Of a stretch of DNA of 64,000 nucleotides, positions 35,962 through 44,808 are shown piece by piece. The position numbers and the translations under genes are program-made. The notes under the pieces were generated by a model. The model was given only the letters and a program-made list of their open reading frames with translations. It was not told the origin of the DNA and made no database searches. This DNA comes from Celeribacter sp. HF31. Lineage in GTDB: Bacteria > Pseudomonadota > Alphaproteobacteria > Rhodobacterales > Rhodobacteraceae. Numbering within the stretch: position 1 is the first letter of the stretch; the number at the start of each line of letters is the position of its first letter. The stretch covers positions 124,001 through 188,000 of the forward strand of contig NZ_JAATOT010000003.1 of assembly GCF_011806455.1 (NCBI RefSeq), written 5' to 3'.

Positions 35962-36999
35962 TCACCCCGAAAAAGACGGATCAAAAGATGGGCCCAAAGA
36001 CGGTCCTGGGAAGCCCTCCGCCGGTTTGACCTCGCCCGTGTTGAGTCCCGCAAAATTTGGCACATCGGGATTGAGGCGTTTTTTCACCAGAGGATCATTT
36101 GCATCAAGCGCCCCGAGTTTGACCAAGATCGCGGTGATGGCACATTCCGAGGCACGCGTTGCCCCGTCAGCAATTTTGAGCGCCACACCAAGCTTTTGCT
36201 CTGGCAGGATGGCGGTAAAGACGCCTTCGGCCCCGGTCTTGATCGTCACCTTGCCTTTGGCGGCGCGCATCAGCTCCGTGCAGGCGCGGCCCTCTCCAGC
36301 GACAAGATCGGGATGCGTGCGCATCGCTTTCGCGAGACGAAAAGCCGCGCGCTCCATCGCATCGCCGCCTTCGCGCGCGCCCGCGAAATAGCCCATGGCC
36401 CGTCCAAGCCCCCGCACGGTGGTGGCGAAATTCGGCGCCGAACAGCCGTCGATGCCAAAGCCGGGGGAGGTTTCGCCCGTGACCGTCTCAAACGCCTCCA
36501 AAGCGGCTTTTTGCACAGGATGATCCGGGTCGACATAGTCAGGGCCTACACCGAGGAATTGGGTCAGGGTCAGAAAGCCGCAATGTTTGCCGGAGCAATT
36601 GTTATGGATGCGGCATTTGCCTGCATCCGCCTTGATCTGCGCATCTCGCGTCGGAATGTCCCATGGCTCTTGCGGGCCGCAAATCAGGTCGTCTTGTGTC
36701 AAATCAAGATCTTTGAGCCAGGCCGCCACACGTGCCGTATGGATGGCTGCGCCCTGATGCGACGCGCAGGACAGCGCGAGCTGTTCCTCGGTCAATCCCT
36801 TTGCATCGGCGGCCCCGGAGGTCACAAGAGGCAGCGCCTGAATCATCTTCACCGACGAGCGCGGCAGGATCACGGTGTCGAGATCGCCCCAGCCCTCGAT
36901 CACCTCGCCTCGGGCATCACAGATTACGGCAAAGCCCGTGTGTCGGCTCTCCAAAATGGGACCGCGCCAGACCTCGACCATCTCTTGTGTCATTCCCAT
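35962..36999 (-). CDS. Asparaginase family protein (L-asparaginase II type, COG4448)
   Basis: The 345-aa protein belongs to the serine-dependent asparaginase-like family found in rhizobia and roseobacters, unrelated to the classical Thr enzymes. Typical blocks are VEVWRGPILESRHTGFAVI at the N-terminus, ALSCASHQGAAIHTARV, HNNCSGKHCGFL, and GIDGCSAPNF. It would release ammonia from asparagine. The start MGMTQEM follows AAAGGA by six bases. It converges with the TauE gene, with 6 bp between the stops. Confidence 0.85.
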   Translation of the reverse strand: MGMTQEMVEVWRGPILESRHTGFAVICDARGEVIEGWGDLDTVILPRSSVKMIQALPLVTSGAADAKGLTEEQLALSCASHQGAAIHTARVAAWLKDLDLTQDDLICGPQEPWDIPTRDAQIKADAGKCRIHNNCSGKHCGFLTLTQFLGVGPDYVDPDHPVQKAALEAFETVTGETSPGFGIDGCSAPNFATTVRGLGRAMGYFAGAREGGDAMERAAFRLAKAMRTHPDLVAGEGRACTELMRAAKGKVTIKTGAEGVFTAILPEQKLGVALKIADGATRASECAITAILVKLGALDANDPLVKKRLNPDVPNFAGLNTGEVKPAEGFPGPSLGPSFDPSFSG

Positions 37000-37196
37000 T
37001 TTCGATCCTTTCACGTTTCAGCGAATTTCTGCCAAGGGTCTTTCCCAAATCGGCGGAATTGCGTTACTGTGCCCGCAGATGATGGAATTTGGCCTGACCC
37101 CTTCTCAAAACCGCGGCTATAGACAGCGGAAGATGTGGTCAAGACAGGCCTGAAATGGTCGCAATCGACCGAAAGTTGAGAGGCAGCGAGAGTTCA

Positions 37197-37736
37197 ATGA
37201 GATTTTTCGTGAAACAGACCCTGTTTGCAACAGCCCTTTTGGGTCTGACAGGTCCGGCATTCGCGCAGGAAAGCACCAATCAGGTCGGGTCGAACACCGA
37301 TTGGTATGTCTATGAGGAAAGCCAGCCGAACAAGACCTGCTGGGCGGTTTCCGTGCCGAAAGAGACACTGAACACCGACAGCTCGGGTCGCCCGAAATCG
37401 GTGACGCGCTCTGAGATTTTGCTCTTCGTGACCTATGGTCCGGGCAATGGCGTCAACGGTCAGGTGTCGTTCCTGGGCGGCTATCCGTTCGAACCCGGCT
37501 CCAACGTGACGATGGAAATCGGCGGCACGGAGTTCACGCTTTTCACCAATTCGGACGACGAGACCGCTTGGGCCGTCACGCCCGAGGATGACGCCAAGAT
37601 CATCGCAGCGATGAAGCGCGGCGCGACCGCGACGCTGACCGGCAACTCCTCGCGCGGCACGATCACCAAAGACACCTTCTCGCTTTTGGGCTTCACCGCC
37701 TCTGTCGAAGAGGCCGCGAGCCGCTGCGGCAAGTAA
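37197..37736 (+). CDS. Invasion-associated locus B (IalB)-like secreted protein
   Basis: The 179-aa protein has a signal peptide (KQTLFATALLGLTGPAFAQ, about 5-23) and an IalB-type periplasmic domain: a short NTDWYVYEE segment, the Cys in NKTCWAVS, and a closing EEAASRCGK, so the two Cys can form a disulfide. Despite the name from Bartonella, it is widespread in free-living alphaproteobacteria and its role is unknown. It is monocistronic, with a terminator right after it. Confidence 0.8.
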   Translation: MRFFVKQTLFATALLGLTGPAFAQESTNQVGSNTDWYVYEESQPNKTCWAVSVPKETLNTDSSGRPKSVTRSEILLFVTYGPGNGVNGQVSFLGGYPFEPGSNVTMEIGGTEFTLFTNSDDETAWAVTPEDDAKIIAAMKRGATATLTGNSSRGTITKDTFSLLGFTASVEEAASRCGK

Positions 37737-37758
37737 CGCTCACAAAGAATGTGATAAG

Positions 37759-37783
37759 AGGCCCTGCTCGTGCGGGGCCTTTT
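37759..37783 (+). terminator. Terminator after the IalB-like gene
   Basis: A 6-bp stem AGGCCC/GGGCCT with a 10-nt loop is followed by a short T run (TTTT then CG). It lies 22 bp past the stop and before rlmN. Confidence 0.75.
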
Positions 37784-37846
37784 CGTATGGATTTTACCCT
37801 TAGAATCCTGTAAAAGCCGCCTTTAAATCCCGCATATAAGAGTTGA

Positions 37847-39040
37847 ATGATGAAACCCAGCGCACCGATCACGCAGGATGTCCTGACCTTTCCGCGCAAA
37901 GATGAGCCCTCTGACAAGATCAATCTTGTCGGCCTGACACGCGATGCCTTCCGTCAGACCCTGATCGACAACGGCACGCCGGAGAAACAGGCCAAGATGC
38001 GCATGGGCCAGATTTGGCAGTGGATCTATCAGTGGGGTGTGCGCGATTTTGAGGCGATGACGAATCTCTCTAAATCCTTTCGGGCCGAGCTTGCCGAAAA
38101 GTTTGAAATTCGCGTTCCTGAAGTGGTGTCCAAACTGGTTTCGACCGATGGCACCCGCAAATACCTCGTGCGGATCGCGGGCGGCCATGAGGTCGAGGTG
38201 GTCTATATCCCCGAGGACGGGCGCGGCACGCTTTGTGTGTCCTCGCAGGTGGGCTGTACTCTGACCTGTTCCTTCTGTCACACCGGCACGCAGAAACTGG
38301 TGCGCAACCTGACGGCGGCGGAGATCGTCGGCCAAGTGATGATGGCGCGTGACGACCTGGGTGAATGGCCGGAAAAAGGTGCACCCAAGGATGAGACGCG
38401 GCTCTTGTCCAACATCGTTCTGATGGGCATGGGCGAGCCTCTGTACAATTTCGAGAACGTGCGCGACGCGATGAAAATCGTCATGGATGGCGAGGGCATT
38501 CAGCTTGGCCGTCGCCGGATCACGCTCTCAACCTCCGGTATCGTGCCGGAGATCAAGCGCACCGCCGAAGAGATCGGATGTTTGCTGGCCGTGTCCTTCC
38601 ACGCGACGGAAAACGACACGCGCGACATTCTTGTCCCGATCAACAAGAAGTGGAAGATTGAGCCGCTTCTGGAGGCCCTCGCCGCCTATCCGCGCGCGAC
38701 CAATTCAGAGCGCATCACCTTTGAATATGTGATGATCGACGGGGTGAACGACACGGATGACGATGCGCGCCGTCTGGTCAAATACCTGAAAGATTACGAA
38801 ATTCCGGCCAAGATCAACCTGATCCCCTTCAACGAATGGCCCGGCTCGAACTATCGCCGCAGCTCCAACAATCGCATCCGGGCCTTTGCGACGATCCTGA
38901 TGGAAGCTGGCTACGCCTCCCCCATTCGCAAGACCCGCGGCGAGGACATCATGGCCGCCTGTGGTCAGCTCAAATCCGCGACCGAACGCGCGCGCAAATC
39001 GCGCAAGGAAATCCTCAAGGACGCTGGTCAGGCGGTCTGA
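37847..39040 (+). CDS. rlmN: 23S rRNA A2503 / tRNA A37 methyltransferase RlmN
   Basis: RlmN is a radical SAM enzyme that makes 2-methyladenosine at 23S rRNA position 2503 and in some tRNAs. The 397-aa protein has the [4Fe-4S] motif C-x3-C-x2-C in [14 protein letters not shown], the preceding [21 protein letters not shown], and the methyl-carrying/resolving Cys regions near the C-terminus ([12 protein letters not shown]). Two adjacent ATG codons could start it. It is followed by a strong terminator. Confidence 0.96.
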   Translation: MMKPSAPITQDVLTFPRKDEPSDKINLVGLTRDAFRQTLIDNGTPEKQAKMRMGQIWQWIYQWGVRDFEAMTNLSKSFRAELAEKFEIRVPEVVSKLVSTDGTRKYLVRIAGGHEVEVVYIPEDGRGTLCVSSQVGCTLTCSFCHTGTQKLVRNLTAAEIVGQVMMARDDLGEWPEKGAPKDETRLLSNIVLMGMGEPLYNFENVRDAMKIVMDGEGIQLGRRRITLSTSGIVPEIKRTAEEIGCLLAVSFHATENDTRDILVPINKKWKIEPLLEALAAYPRATNSERITFEYVMIDGVNDTDDDARRLVKYLKDYEIPAKINLIPFNEWPGSNYRRSSNNRIRAFATILMEAGYASPIRKTRGEDIMAACGQLKSATERARKSRKEILKDAGQAV

Positions 39041-39046
39041 GAAATA

Positions 39047-39076
39047 GGGCCGGCGCTGAACCGGCCCTTTTCTTTT
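39047..39076 (+). terminator. Terminator after rlmN
   Basis: A perfect 7-bp stem GGGCCGG/CCGGCCC with a 7-nt loop is followed by TTTTCTTTT. It starts six bases past the rlmN stop and overlaps the convergent stop of the binding-protein gene. Confidence 0.85.
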
Positions 39077-39866
39077 AGCGCTGCCAGCCTTCAGTCGCCA
39101 TCAGCGCCTGCGCCTCGTCAGTGATCAGAAAAGCGAGAAACTCCGCCGCTTGCGGATCCGCCATGGGCGACAGCGCCACGTTCACATCGCGCCAAACGGT
39201 GCGCTCCGGGCTGAGGTCGATCTGATCCAATTCGTCATGCGTCGCGGGCCAGTTCGGCCAGGTGATCCAGGCATCGGCATCCTCCGACATGAAAGCCCGG
39301 AAACTCGCACCGGAGCCTTTGGCATAGCTCACGATATTCTTACGAAACACGGTGATGTCTTCGAGCTTGCCAAGGCGCCCGGCGACATCCTCCCAAGTGC
39401 CCGTGCCAGAGGTGTTGTAAACGCCTGCGCCTTCGGTCACGACGATCTTCATGCCGGGGGCGAGCAGATCATCGAACCCGGTGATGCCTTTCGGGTTGCC
39501 ATGTTTCACCGCAATCACCGTCGGACGAATATAGATCGGCTCGACCTGATCCGACGAGAACGTCTTATAGGTCTCCAGAAAGGCCGTCATCGACTGTTCC
39601 GAGGTGCCCCAGAGGATATCGGCATCGGCCTGCGCCATGGGCGACCATTTGCTTTCCGGCCCGGCGATGATCTCGATCTTCTGGCCGGTTTTCTCCATCC
39701 AGACATCCGCGACCTTTTGGAACGCCGTGTGCGGACCACCCGCGCCGTAGAGTTTCACCACGCCGTCCTGCGGCGCGTGGGTGATCGCGGGGTCATAAAG
39801 CGTAGTGCTTTGAGCGAGGCTGGGGGCCGCGCCCAAGAGCGCGAGGGTGAAAAGGGTCATACGCAT
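39075..39866 (-). CDS. Orphan extracellular solute-binding protein (ModA-like)
   Basis: The 263-aa protein has a signal peptide (about 1-19, ending SLAQ) and a type II periplasmic-binding fold: GVVKLYGAGGPHTAFQKVAD at the N-terminus, DILWGTSEQSM, VTEGAGVYNTSGTGTW, and EFLAFLITDEAQALMATEGW at the end. It resembles molybdate/tungstate or accessory anion-binding proteins, but the ligand residues cannot be assigned. No permease or ATPase gene adjoins it, so it is an orphan in this window. A GGAGA site supports the start at MRMTLF. Confidence 0.75.
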   Translation of the reverse strand: MRMTLFTLALLGAAPSLAQSTTLYDPAITHAPQDGVVKLYGAGGPHTAFQKVADVWMEKTGQKIEIIAGPESKWSPMAQADADILWGTSEQSMTAFLETYKTFSSDQVEPIYIRPTVIAVKHGNPKGITGFDDLLAPGMKIVVTEGAGVYNTSGTGTWEDVAGRLGKLEDITVFRKNIVSYAKGSGASFRAFMSEDADAWITWPNWPATHDELDQIDLSPERTVWRDVNVALSPMADPQAAEFLAFLITDEAQALMATEGWQR

Positions 39867-40033
39867 GGGTGTCTCCAATATCTGAAATCCGCGCGGGGTG
39901 CGCAGAGGAGATACAGGGAAAGGCGAAAACATATTCCCTCCGCTCTCGTCACAGAGGCGTGAAACAGGCCCAAGGCAGAGGGGACGAGGTGCCTTCAAAC
40001 ATGGTAACGGCGTTTTAACCTTAACGGCCCAAC

Positions 40034-40486
40034 ATGCCGAACATGGACTGGATAACAATCAGATTCGAAGACGACCTTGGGTCCCGCATCGAGCGGGCGG
40101 CGGCCCGCGCGGGTCAGCCGATCGGGGCGTTCATTCGCGACAGGCTGAGCGACAGGTTGGATGAGGCCGCGCGCCCGTTAGAGGGCGCGTTCGGCTATAA
40201 AGGCCCTCGAAAACCTCATGCGTTGCAGGCCTATCTGGCTCATGACTTCGCCTATGCGACGGGGTGGAGCGACCTGCAAGAGACCCTGCGCGCCAAAGGC
40301 TATGAGCTGGCAGAACGCGGTGGTGGCTTGATCCTTCAGACCGTTGAAGGGGATCGGCTGTGCAAGGCCTCCGATCTTGGTCAGCCCTATTCCGCCCTGA
40401 TGAAACGCTTTGGCACGCCCTTTCCGGGCCACGCGCACCATCATCTTGTCACCCGCCATCTGGCGCAAAAACCCCTTCCCTTCTGA
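40034..40486 (+). CDS. Ribbon-helix-helix-like protein with relaxase-like C-terminal domain
   Basis: I do not recognise a named family. The 150-aa protein starts with a strand and two helices of ribbon-helix-helix type (about 4-45: WITIRFEDDLGSRIERAA then AFIRDRLSDRLDE). The rest (about 70-145) has a pattern, DLQETLRAKGYELAERGGGL followed by an EGDRL and a KRFG turn, that recalls the C-terminal region of some MobA/VirD2-like relaxases. The second gene encoding a small RHH-like protein follows 13 bp later. A mobilisation-accessory origin is possible, but no relaxase or oriT is seen. Upstream, TTTTAACCTTAAC is AT-rich and promoter-like. Confidence 0.5.
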   Translation: MPNMDWITIRFEDDLGSRIERAAARAGQPIGAFIRDRLSDRLDEAARPLEGAFGYKGPRKPHALQAYLAHDFAYATGWSDLQETLRAKGYELAERGGGLILQTVEGDRLCKASDLGQPYSALMKRFGTPFPGHAHHHLVTRHLAQKPLPF

Positions 40487-40499
40487 TCCGAGGTCCCCG

Positions 40500-40688
40500 A
40501 TGGAAAAACTCACCCTGCTCTTGCCGAAAACCACCGTCGAGATGATGCACCTTCTGGCCCGGACCGAAGGCCGGACCATGGGCGCTATCGTTCAAGAGAT
40601 GGCGCTGGATCGCTACATGCAGCAGATGATGTCATCTCAGCGCACCTCGGAGACCGAAGTTGAGGCCTCCGAAGTGCAGGAGGCTTAG
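40500..40688 (+). CDS. Small RHH-like protein of unknown function
   Basis: The 62-aa product has a short strand followed by two helices (EKLTLLLPKTTVEMMHLLA then MGAIVQEMALDRYMQQMM), compatible with a minimal CopG/Arc-like fold, and an acidic tail. It follows the 150-aa RHH-like protein by 13 bp with a GAGG site, so both are probably one operon. It could be an autoregulator or an antitoxin-like partner; no toxin is apparent. Its stop overlaps the convergent LOG gene by 4 bp. Confidence 0.55.
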   Translation: MEKLTLLLPKTTVEMMHLLARTEGRTMGAIVQEMALDRYMQQMMSSQRTSETEVEASEVQEA

Positions 40689-41539
40689 GCCTCGCGCCCG
40701 TCAATTTCCTCGCGCGGGCCTTGGTTCGGCCAGTCGTCAATTGCCTGCACGGCCTCTTCGGCGGTTTCCACGAATTTGAACAGATCGAGGTCTTTGGGAG
40801 AGATTGTCCCCGCTTCGGCCAGTGCCTCCCAATTGATGATGTTTTGCCAAAACGCTTTGCCGAACAACAAAAACGGCACGCGATTCATCCGGCCGGTTTG
40901 AATGAGCGTCAGGCTTTCGAACATCTCATCGAGCGTCCCAAAGCCGCCGGGGAACACCACGATGGCCTTCGCGCGCATCAGAAAATGCATCTTGCGAATG
41001 GCAAAATAGTGGAAGTTGAAACACAGCTCCGGCGTCACATATTCGTTCGGCGCCTGCTCATGCGGCAAGACGATGTTGAGGCCGATGGAAATCCCGCCCG
41101 CATCGCGCGCACCACGGTTTCCTGCCTCCATCACGCCAGGACCACCGCCGGTGACGATGATGTTGTCCTTATGGCCATTGTTGCGCGCGGTCATGATCCG
41201 CGAAAATTCGCGTGCCTCATCGTAGTATTTCGACAGCTCGGCCAAGGTCTTGGTCTTCGCCGTCTCCTTTTTGTCGGGCGCCGGAATGCGGGCGCCGCCG
41301 AAGAGCACGATGGTGCTTTCGACCCCGAATTCCTCCATCAGAATCTCCGGCTTCAACAGCTCCAACTGCAACCGCACCGGCCGCAATTCGTCCCGAAACA
41401 TGAAATCACCGTCGGTGAAGGCAAGTTTGTACGACGGCGAGCGGGTTTGCGGTGTGTCGGGGATATGTTGCGCCGCATCGCGATCGACCCGGCTGTCGCG
41501 AAGAGGGTGGCGGCGGTCGGTATGTTTCGTCTCGGTCAT
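40685..41539 (-). CDS. LOG family nucleotide 5'-monophosphate nucleosidase-like protein
   Basis: The 284-aa protein has the two LOG motifs, GGGPGVMEAGNRGA and FPGGFGTLDEMFESL, that bind the phosphoribosyl group and carry the catalytic Glu. Such proteins release a base from nucleoside monophosphates (PpnN in bacteria, cytokinin activation in plants). It is longer than the 190-aa minimal LOG, with an N-terminal extension of about 80 residues, as in the larger TIGR00730-type proteins. It is divergent from dapD. Confidence 0.88.
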   Translation of the reverse strand: MTETKHTDRRHPLRDSRVDRDAAQHIPDTPQTRSPSYKLAFTDGDFMFRDELRPVRLQLELLKPEILMEEFGVESTIVLFGGARIPAPDKKETAKTKTLAELSKYYDEAREFSRIMTARNNGHKDNIIVTGGGPGVMEAGNRGARDAGGISIGLNIVLPHEQAPNEYVTPELCFNFHYFAIRKMHFLMRAKAIVVFPGGFGTLDEMFESLTLIQTGRMNRVPFLLFGKAFWQNIINWEALAEAGTISPKDLDLFKFVETAEEAVQAIDDWPNQGPREEIDGREA

Positions 41540-41659
41540 CTTGATCCTGCCTTATGTCGTTTTGTCTCGCCGCCTGTGCTCTCTCGCGCGTTGCGCGGGC
41601 GGGTTTGAGCGATTATAGCCTGCGGGACCATATATTCCACGATGACCTCGGAGACCAAC

Positions 41660-42487
41660 ATGTCGAATGCACAGCTCGAAGCCGCCATCGAAGCCGCGTG
41701 GGACGCGCGCGATACGATCACCCCTGCAACCGGCGGCGAAACCCGCGAAGCCATCGAGGCCACGCTCAATGCACTCGACAAAGGTGAGCTGCGCGTTGCC
41801 GAGAAACAGGGTGACGGCAGCTGGCATGTGAATCAATGGGCCAAGAAAGCCGTGCTTCTGGGCTTCCGCATCAAGGACATGGAATTGCATGACGGCGGCC
41901 CGCAAGGCTCCGGCTGGTGGGACAAGGTCGACAGCAAATTCAAAGGCTGGGGCACTGCCGAGTTCAAAGAGGCCGGGTTCCGCGCCGTGCCGAACGCCGT
42001 GGTCCGCAAATCCGCCTACATCGCGCCGGGTGTCGTGTTGATGCCGTCCTTCGTGAACCTCGGCGCACACGTCGACACCGGCACCATGGTCGACACCTGG
42101 GCCACCGTTGGCTCCTGCGCCCAGATCGGCAAGAACGTACACCTTTCGGGTGGTGCGGGCATCGGTGGTGTGCTTGAGCCGCTGCAAGCCGGTCCGGTGA
42201 TCATCGAAGACAACTGCTTCATCGGTGCGCGGGCCGAAGTGGCCGAGGGCGTGATCGTCCGCGAAGGCTCCGTCCTGGGCATGGGCGTCTATCTCGGCCA
42301 ATCCACCAAGATCGTCGACCGCGAAACCGGCGAAGTGATGTACGGCGAAGTGCCGCCCTACTCCGTCGTCGTCGCGGGCAGCATGCCGTCGAAGAATGGC
42401 GTGAGCCTCTATTGTGCGGTGATCGTGAAACGTGTGGACGCCAAGACCCGCTCCAAAACCGGTATCAACGAGCTGCTGCGCGACTGA
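41660..42487 (+). CDS. dapD: Tetrahydrodipicolinate N-succinyltransferase
   Basis: DapD transfers succinate from succinyl-CoA to tetrahydrodipicolinate in the succinylase branch of meso-DAP/lysine synthesis. The 275-aa protein (family-typical length) has an N-terminal helical domain and a left-handed beta-helix from about 105 to 235 with hexapeptide repeats ([21 protein letters not shown] in part, [19 protein letters not shown]). The start MSNAQL, preceded by GGAG, was preferred to an ATG six codons upstream because it gives the usual length. dapE lies 5 kb downstream. Confidence 0.95.
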   Translation: MSNAQLEAAIEAAWDARDTITPATGGETREAIEATLNALDKGELRVAEKQGDGSWHVNQWAKKAVLLGFRIKDMELHDGGPQGSGWWDKVDSKFKGWGTAEFKEAGFRAVPNAVVRKSAYIAPGVVLMPSFVNLGAHVDTGTMVDTWATVGSCAQIGKNVHLSGGAGIGGVLEPLQAGPVIIEDNCFIGARAEVAEGVIVREGSVLGMGVYLGQSTKIVDRETGEVMYGEVPPYSVVVAGSMPSKNGVSLYCAVIVKRVDAKTRSKTGINELLRD

Positions 42488-42507
42488 GTTTCAGCGCTTT
42501 GAGATTT

Positions 42508-42549
42508 ACGGGCGTCGTGAGGGGAACCTTTCGGCGCCCGTTTTCGTTA
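42508..42549 (+). terminator. Terminator after dapD
   Basis: The stem CGGGCG/CGCCCG (left arm within 42508-42514, right 42535-42540) with a 20-nt loop is followed by TTTTCGTT. Its loop and right arm overlap an EcfG-like promoter motif for the next gene. Confidence 0.6.
42523..42548 (+). promoter_or_regulatory. EcfG-like general stress promoter upstream of the GlsB-like gene
   Basis: GGAAC (42523-42527), a 17-bp spacer and CGTT (42545-42548) match the alphaproteobacterial EcfG sigma-factor pattern GGAAC-N16/17-CGTT. It lies 28 bp before the ATG of a stress-type membrane protein. Presence of EcfG in this organism is not shown. Confidence 0.45.
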
Positions 42550-42575
42550 AGAGATGTACCGAAATGGAGGGAACC

Positions 42576-42818
42576 ATGGGACTTGGACTGATCGCATCAA
42601 TCATCGTCGGCGGGCTTGCGGGCTGGATCGCCAGCAGCTTCATGAAGGCCGACACGGGCCTTCTGGCCAATATTCTATTGGGAATCGTTGGCGCCTTTGT
42701 GCTCAACCTGATCCTGTCGCTCGTCGGCATCTATGCCGCGAACAGCTGGGTGCCGCAGCTTATCGTCGGGATTTTCGGCGCGAGCCTTCTGATCTGGCTG
42801 GCCCGGCGCCTGCGGTAA
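42576..42818 (+). CDS. GlsB/YeaQ/YmgE family stress-associated membrane protein
   Basis: The 80-aa protein has three short membrane segments and the family's Gly-rich start (GLIASIIVGGLAGWIAS) followed by LANILLGIVGAFVLN. Members are linked to stress response in several bacteria and are also called transglycosylase-associated proteins; no enzymatic role is established. A strong GGAGGG site precedes the ATG and an EcfG-like promoter motif lies upstream. It is probably monocistronic, with a terminator overlapping its stop. Confidence 0.85.
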   Translation: MGLGLIASIIVGGLAGWIASSFMKADTGLLANILLGIVGAFVLNLILSLVGIYAANSWVPQLIVGIFGASLLIWLARRLR

Positions 42819-42838
42819 GCCGCGCCGGGATTGATTTT
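42802..42838 (+). terminator. Terminator overlapping the end of the GlsB-like gene
   Basis: An 8-bp perfect stem CCCGGCGC/GCGCCGGG (42802-42809 with 42822-42829) is followed by ATTGATTTTT. The left arm lies in the last codons of the gene. Confidence 0.65.
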
Positions 42839-43107
42839 TAAACCTGAGGAAAACGCGCGCCCCACACCCGGGGCGCGTCATGTGTCAGGCGCTTGGCTTC
42901 AATCTCCGAGAGACGCGCCAAGGCACGGGCCTCGCAGCCCCCGCTTTGCTTCAAGGCCTTCGACCAGAGCCTGCGCACGGAGCGTGGCGACCACGGCAAA
43001 GCGGCCTCGGCCAGCCAAAGCCGCAGCGTGCGCGGCAGGTGGTCGAACTCTCGCATCGGATCGCTCGACCGCCTGCGTTTGCGCAGGGAGGTATTGAGAT
43101 TGCTCAT
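42838..43107 (-). CDS. DUF6525-like basic protein
   Basis: The 89-aa protein is rich in Arg and Trp ([20 protein letters not shown], then [10 protein letters not shown]) and fits a small family common in Rhodobacteraceae, which I recall as DUF6525. No function is known. The ATG overlaps the TGA of the CobW gene (ATGA), so it is translationally coupled to that GTPase and probably shares its Zur-type control. Confidence 0.65.
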   Translation of the reverse strand: MSNLNTSLRKRRRSSDPMREFDHLPRTLRLWLAEAALPWSPRSVRRLWSKALKQSGGCEARALARLSEIEAKRLTHDAPRVWGARFPQV

Positions 43108-44309
43108 GCGGCTGCCCGGCCCCATTTCGGGAAAGGATCTTTGAGGGTTTGGGCCAGATTAGGGTCGATTTTATCCTCGGGACCGATCAAAGCGGAATTG
43201 AGTTTCGCCCGGATCAGAGCCTCATCCATGCCCGAGCCGATAAAGACGATCTCCTGGCGGCGGTCGCCGAATCCATCGACCCAAACTTCGGCAATCTGCG
43301 CCCGGCCTTCGGGGTGATTGGGCCAAAATTTCTCCGGCACGGCGGCCCACCAATTGCCCAAAGGCTTGATTGTGCTGAGCGCGCCCGCCATGGAGAATTC
43401 TGCCGCCCATTCGGGCCGCGTGGCCATCCAGAAATGGCCTTTCGCGCGAATGACGCCGGGCAAATCGCCGTTCAGAACTGTCTCGATCGCGGTCGGATCA
43501 AAGGGACGGCGTGCTCGATAGACGAAGGACGTCACATCGTATTCATCGGTTTCCGGGACGTGATTGGCGAAACCGTAGAGCTCCTTGGCCCAGAGCGGGT
43601 GCTCATGGGCGTGGTCGAAATCAAAGAGCCCGGTGCCAAGCACCTCCTCTGTGGCGACCTCGGAGAAATCGGTTTCGATCACCTTTGCGTCGGGGTTGAG
43701 AGCTGCAACGATCTTGCGCGCGGCGAGAACCTTGTCGGGACCGGCATCCGTGACCTTGTTGAGCACGATGACATCGGCAAATTCGATCTGATCGACCAAC
43801 AGATCGACGATGCGACGCTGATCGCCCTCGCCCGCCACCTCGCCGCGATCCTCGAGAAAATCGTGGCTGGAATAGTCATTCAGCATATTCACCGTGTCTA
43901 CGACGGTCACCATCGTGTCGAGGCGGGCGATGTCATCGAGGCTTTCGCCATGTTCGTCCCGGAATTCAAAGGTCGCGGCCACAGGCAGCGGCTCCGCGAT
44001 GCCGGTCGATTCGATCAGCAGGTAATCGTATTTGTTTGCCTCGGCGAGGCGGCGCACCTCGGTCAGAAGATCATCCCGGAGCGTGCAACAGATACAGCCA
44101 TTGCTCATTTCGACCAGCGTTTCTTCGGTTCGGGACAGATCGGCACCGCCTTGGCGCACGAGATCGGCGTCGATGTTCACCTCGGACATATCGTTGACGA
44201 TCACCGCCACGCGCAGACCGGCGCGATTGTTTAGGAGGCGATTGAGCAAAGTGGTTTTCCCGGAGCCGAGAAAGCCGGAGAGGACGGTGACGGGCAAGCG
44301 TTCGGACAT
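43104..44309 (-). CDS. CobW/COG0523 family GTP-binding metallochaperone
   Basis: The 401-aa protein has the G3E GTPase motifs: P-loop [12 protein letters not shown], the metal-binding GCICCTLR (C-x-C-C), and [12 protein letters not shown], then NKVTD; the C-terminal CobW domain starts near [14 protein letters not shown]. Acidic/His-rich SEVAT...[10 protein letters not shown] may bind metal. The zinc branch (ZigA/YciC) delivers or allocates zinc when it is scarce. That branch is favoured here because a Zur-like box lies just upstream. The downstream DUF6525-like gene overlaps its stop. Confidence 0.9.
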   Translation of the reverse strand: MSERLPVTVLSGFLGSGKTTLLNRLLNNRAGLRVAVIVNDMSEVNIDADLVRQGGADLSRTEETLVEMSNGCICCTLRDDLLTEVRRLAEANKYDYLLIESTGIAEPLPVAATFEFRDEHGESLDDIARLDTMVTVVDTVNMLNDYSSHDFLEDRGEVAGEGDQRRIVDLLVDQIEFADVIVLNKVTDAGPDKVLAARKIVAALNPDAKVIETDFSEVATEEVLGTGLFDFDHAHEHPLWAKELYGFANHVPETDEYDVTSFVYRARRPFDPTAIETVLNGDLPGVIRAKGHFWMATRPEWAAEFSMAGALSTIKPLGNWWAAVPEKFWPNHPEGRAQIAEVWVDGFGDRRQEIVFIGSGMDEALIRAKLNSALIGPEDKIDPNLAQTLKDPFPKWGRAAA

Positions 44310-44348
44310 AGGTAAGTTCCTTCGTGGAGAGACGGAGGTGAGTTTTAG

Positions 44349-44365
44349 ATATGTAATAACATAAC
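44349..44365. promoter_or_regulatory. Zur-like operator between the CobW gene and a divergent unknown gene
   Basis: ATATGTAATAACATAAC contains the near-palindrome ATGT-AATA-ACAT and closely resembles alphaproteobacterial zinc-uptake-regulator boxes (ATGTTATAATATAACAT-like). It is 40 bp upstream of the CobW start and 61 bp before the divergent 116-aa gene, so it could repress both. Confidence 0.6.
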
Positions 44366-44425
44366 GTCAATCCGGTTTGAGAAGCCCCGCTTGACTTTTG
44401 CCCGCGCCCTCCGCAAAGGAGAGGC

Positions 44426-44776
44426 ATGTCGAAAGCATCCAAACCCTCCCGCCAAAAAGTCTACACGCTCCTGGTCGAGATCGGCCGCAAGGAGGGCGAC
44501 GGCCTGCCCAAAGGCGCCACGGGTGGGGCGTTGATGATCTACGCCTCAGGCGTGGACGAGGCCGAAGCCGTGCGCGAAACCGTCGCGATCCTGAAACAGG
44601 CCGACGTTGCGCCGCTGGATGTCACGGGCTACGGCACACTCGAAGAGCGGCTCGAAGAGGGCCACGAGATTTCCGATGAGGAAAAAGAGCTGATGCAGCG
44701 CGCTCTCGATGAGAACTCGGTGATCGTCGCACAGATGACGCCGTTTTTCGAGGATGACACCGGCACCCGTCACTAA
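44426..44776 (+). CDS. Unknown 116-aa protein divergent from the CobW gene
   Basis: I do not recognise this protein. It is soluble with no Cys, has an N-terminal basic stretch, a Gly-rich turn (PKGATGGALMIYASG), two regular helices (EAEAVRETVAILKQ, EEKELMQRALDEN) and a C-terminal DDTGTRH. The alternation of strands and helices suggests a ferredoxin-like alpha/beta fold. A GGAGAGGC site precedes the ATG. It shares the intergenic Zur-like box with the CobW gene, so zinc-responsive expression is possible, although it lacks an obvious zinc motif. Confidence 0.6.
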   Translation: MSKASKPSRQKVYTLLVEIGRKEGDGLPKGATGGALMIYASGVDEAEAVRETVAILKQADVAPLDVTGYGTLEERLEEGHEISDEEKELMQRALDENSVIVAQMTPFFEDDTGTRH

Positions 44777-44808
44777 GGCGTTTGGTGCCTATCGCGCTGG
44801 ACTAGAGC

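Noticed and set aside
40010-40033. TTTTAACCTTAAC upstream of the 150-aa RHH-like gene as a CtrA box
   Set aside because: The spacing between the TTAA halves is 2 bp rather than the 7 bp of the full CtrA site, so only a half-site can be claimed.
42845-42870. GC-rich inverted repeat (ACGCGCGCCCC...GGGGCGCGT) as a terminator
   Set aside because: It lies in the coding 3' end of the DUF6525-like gene and is not followed by a T run on either strand; the terminator of the GlsB-like gene lies just upstream.
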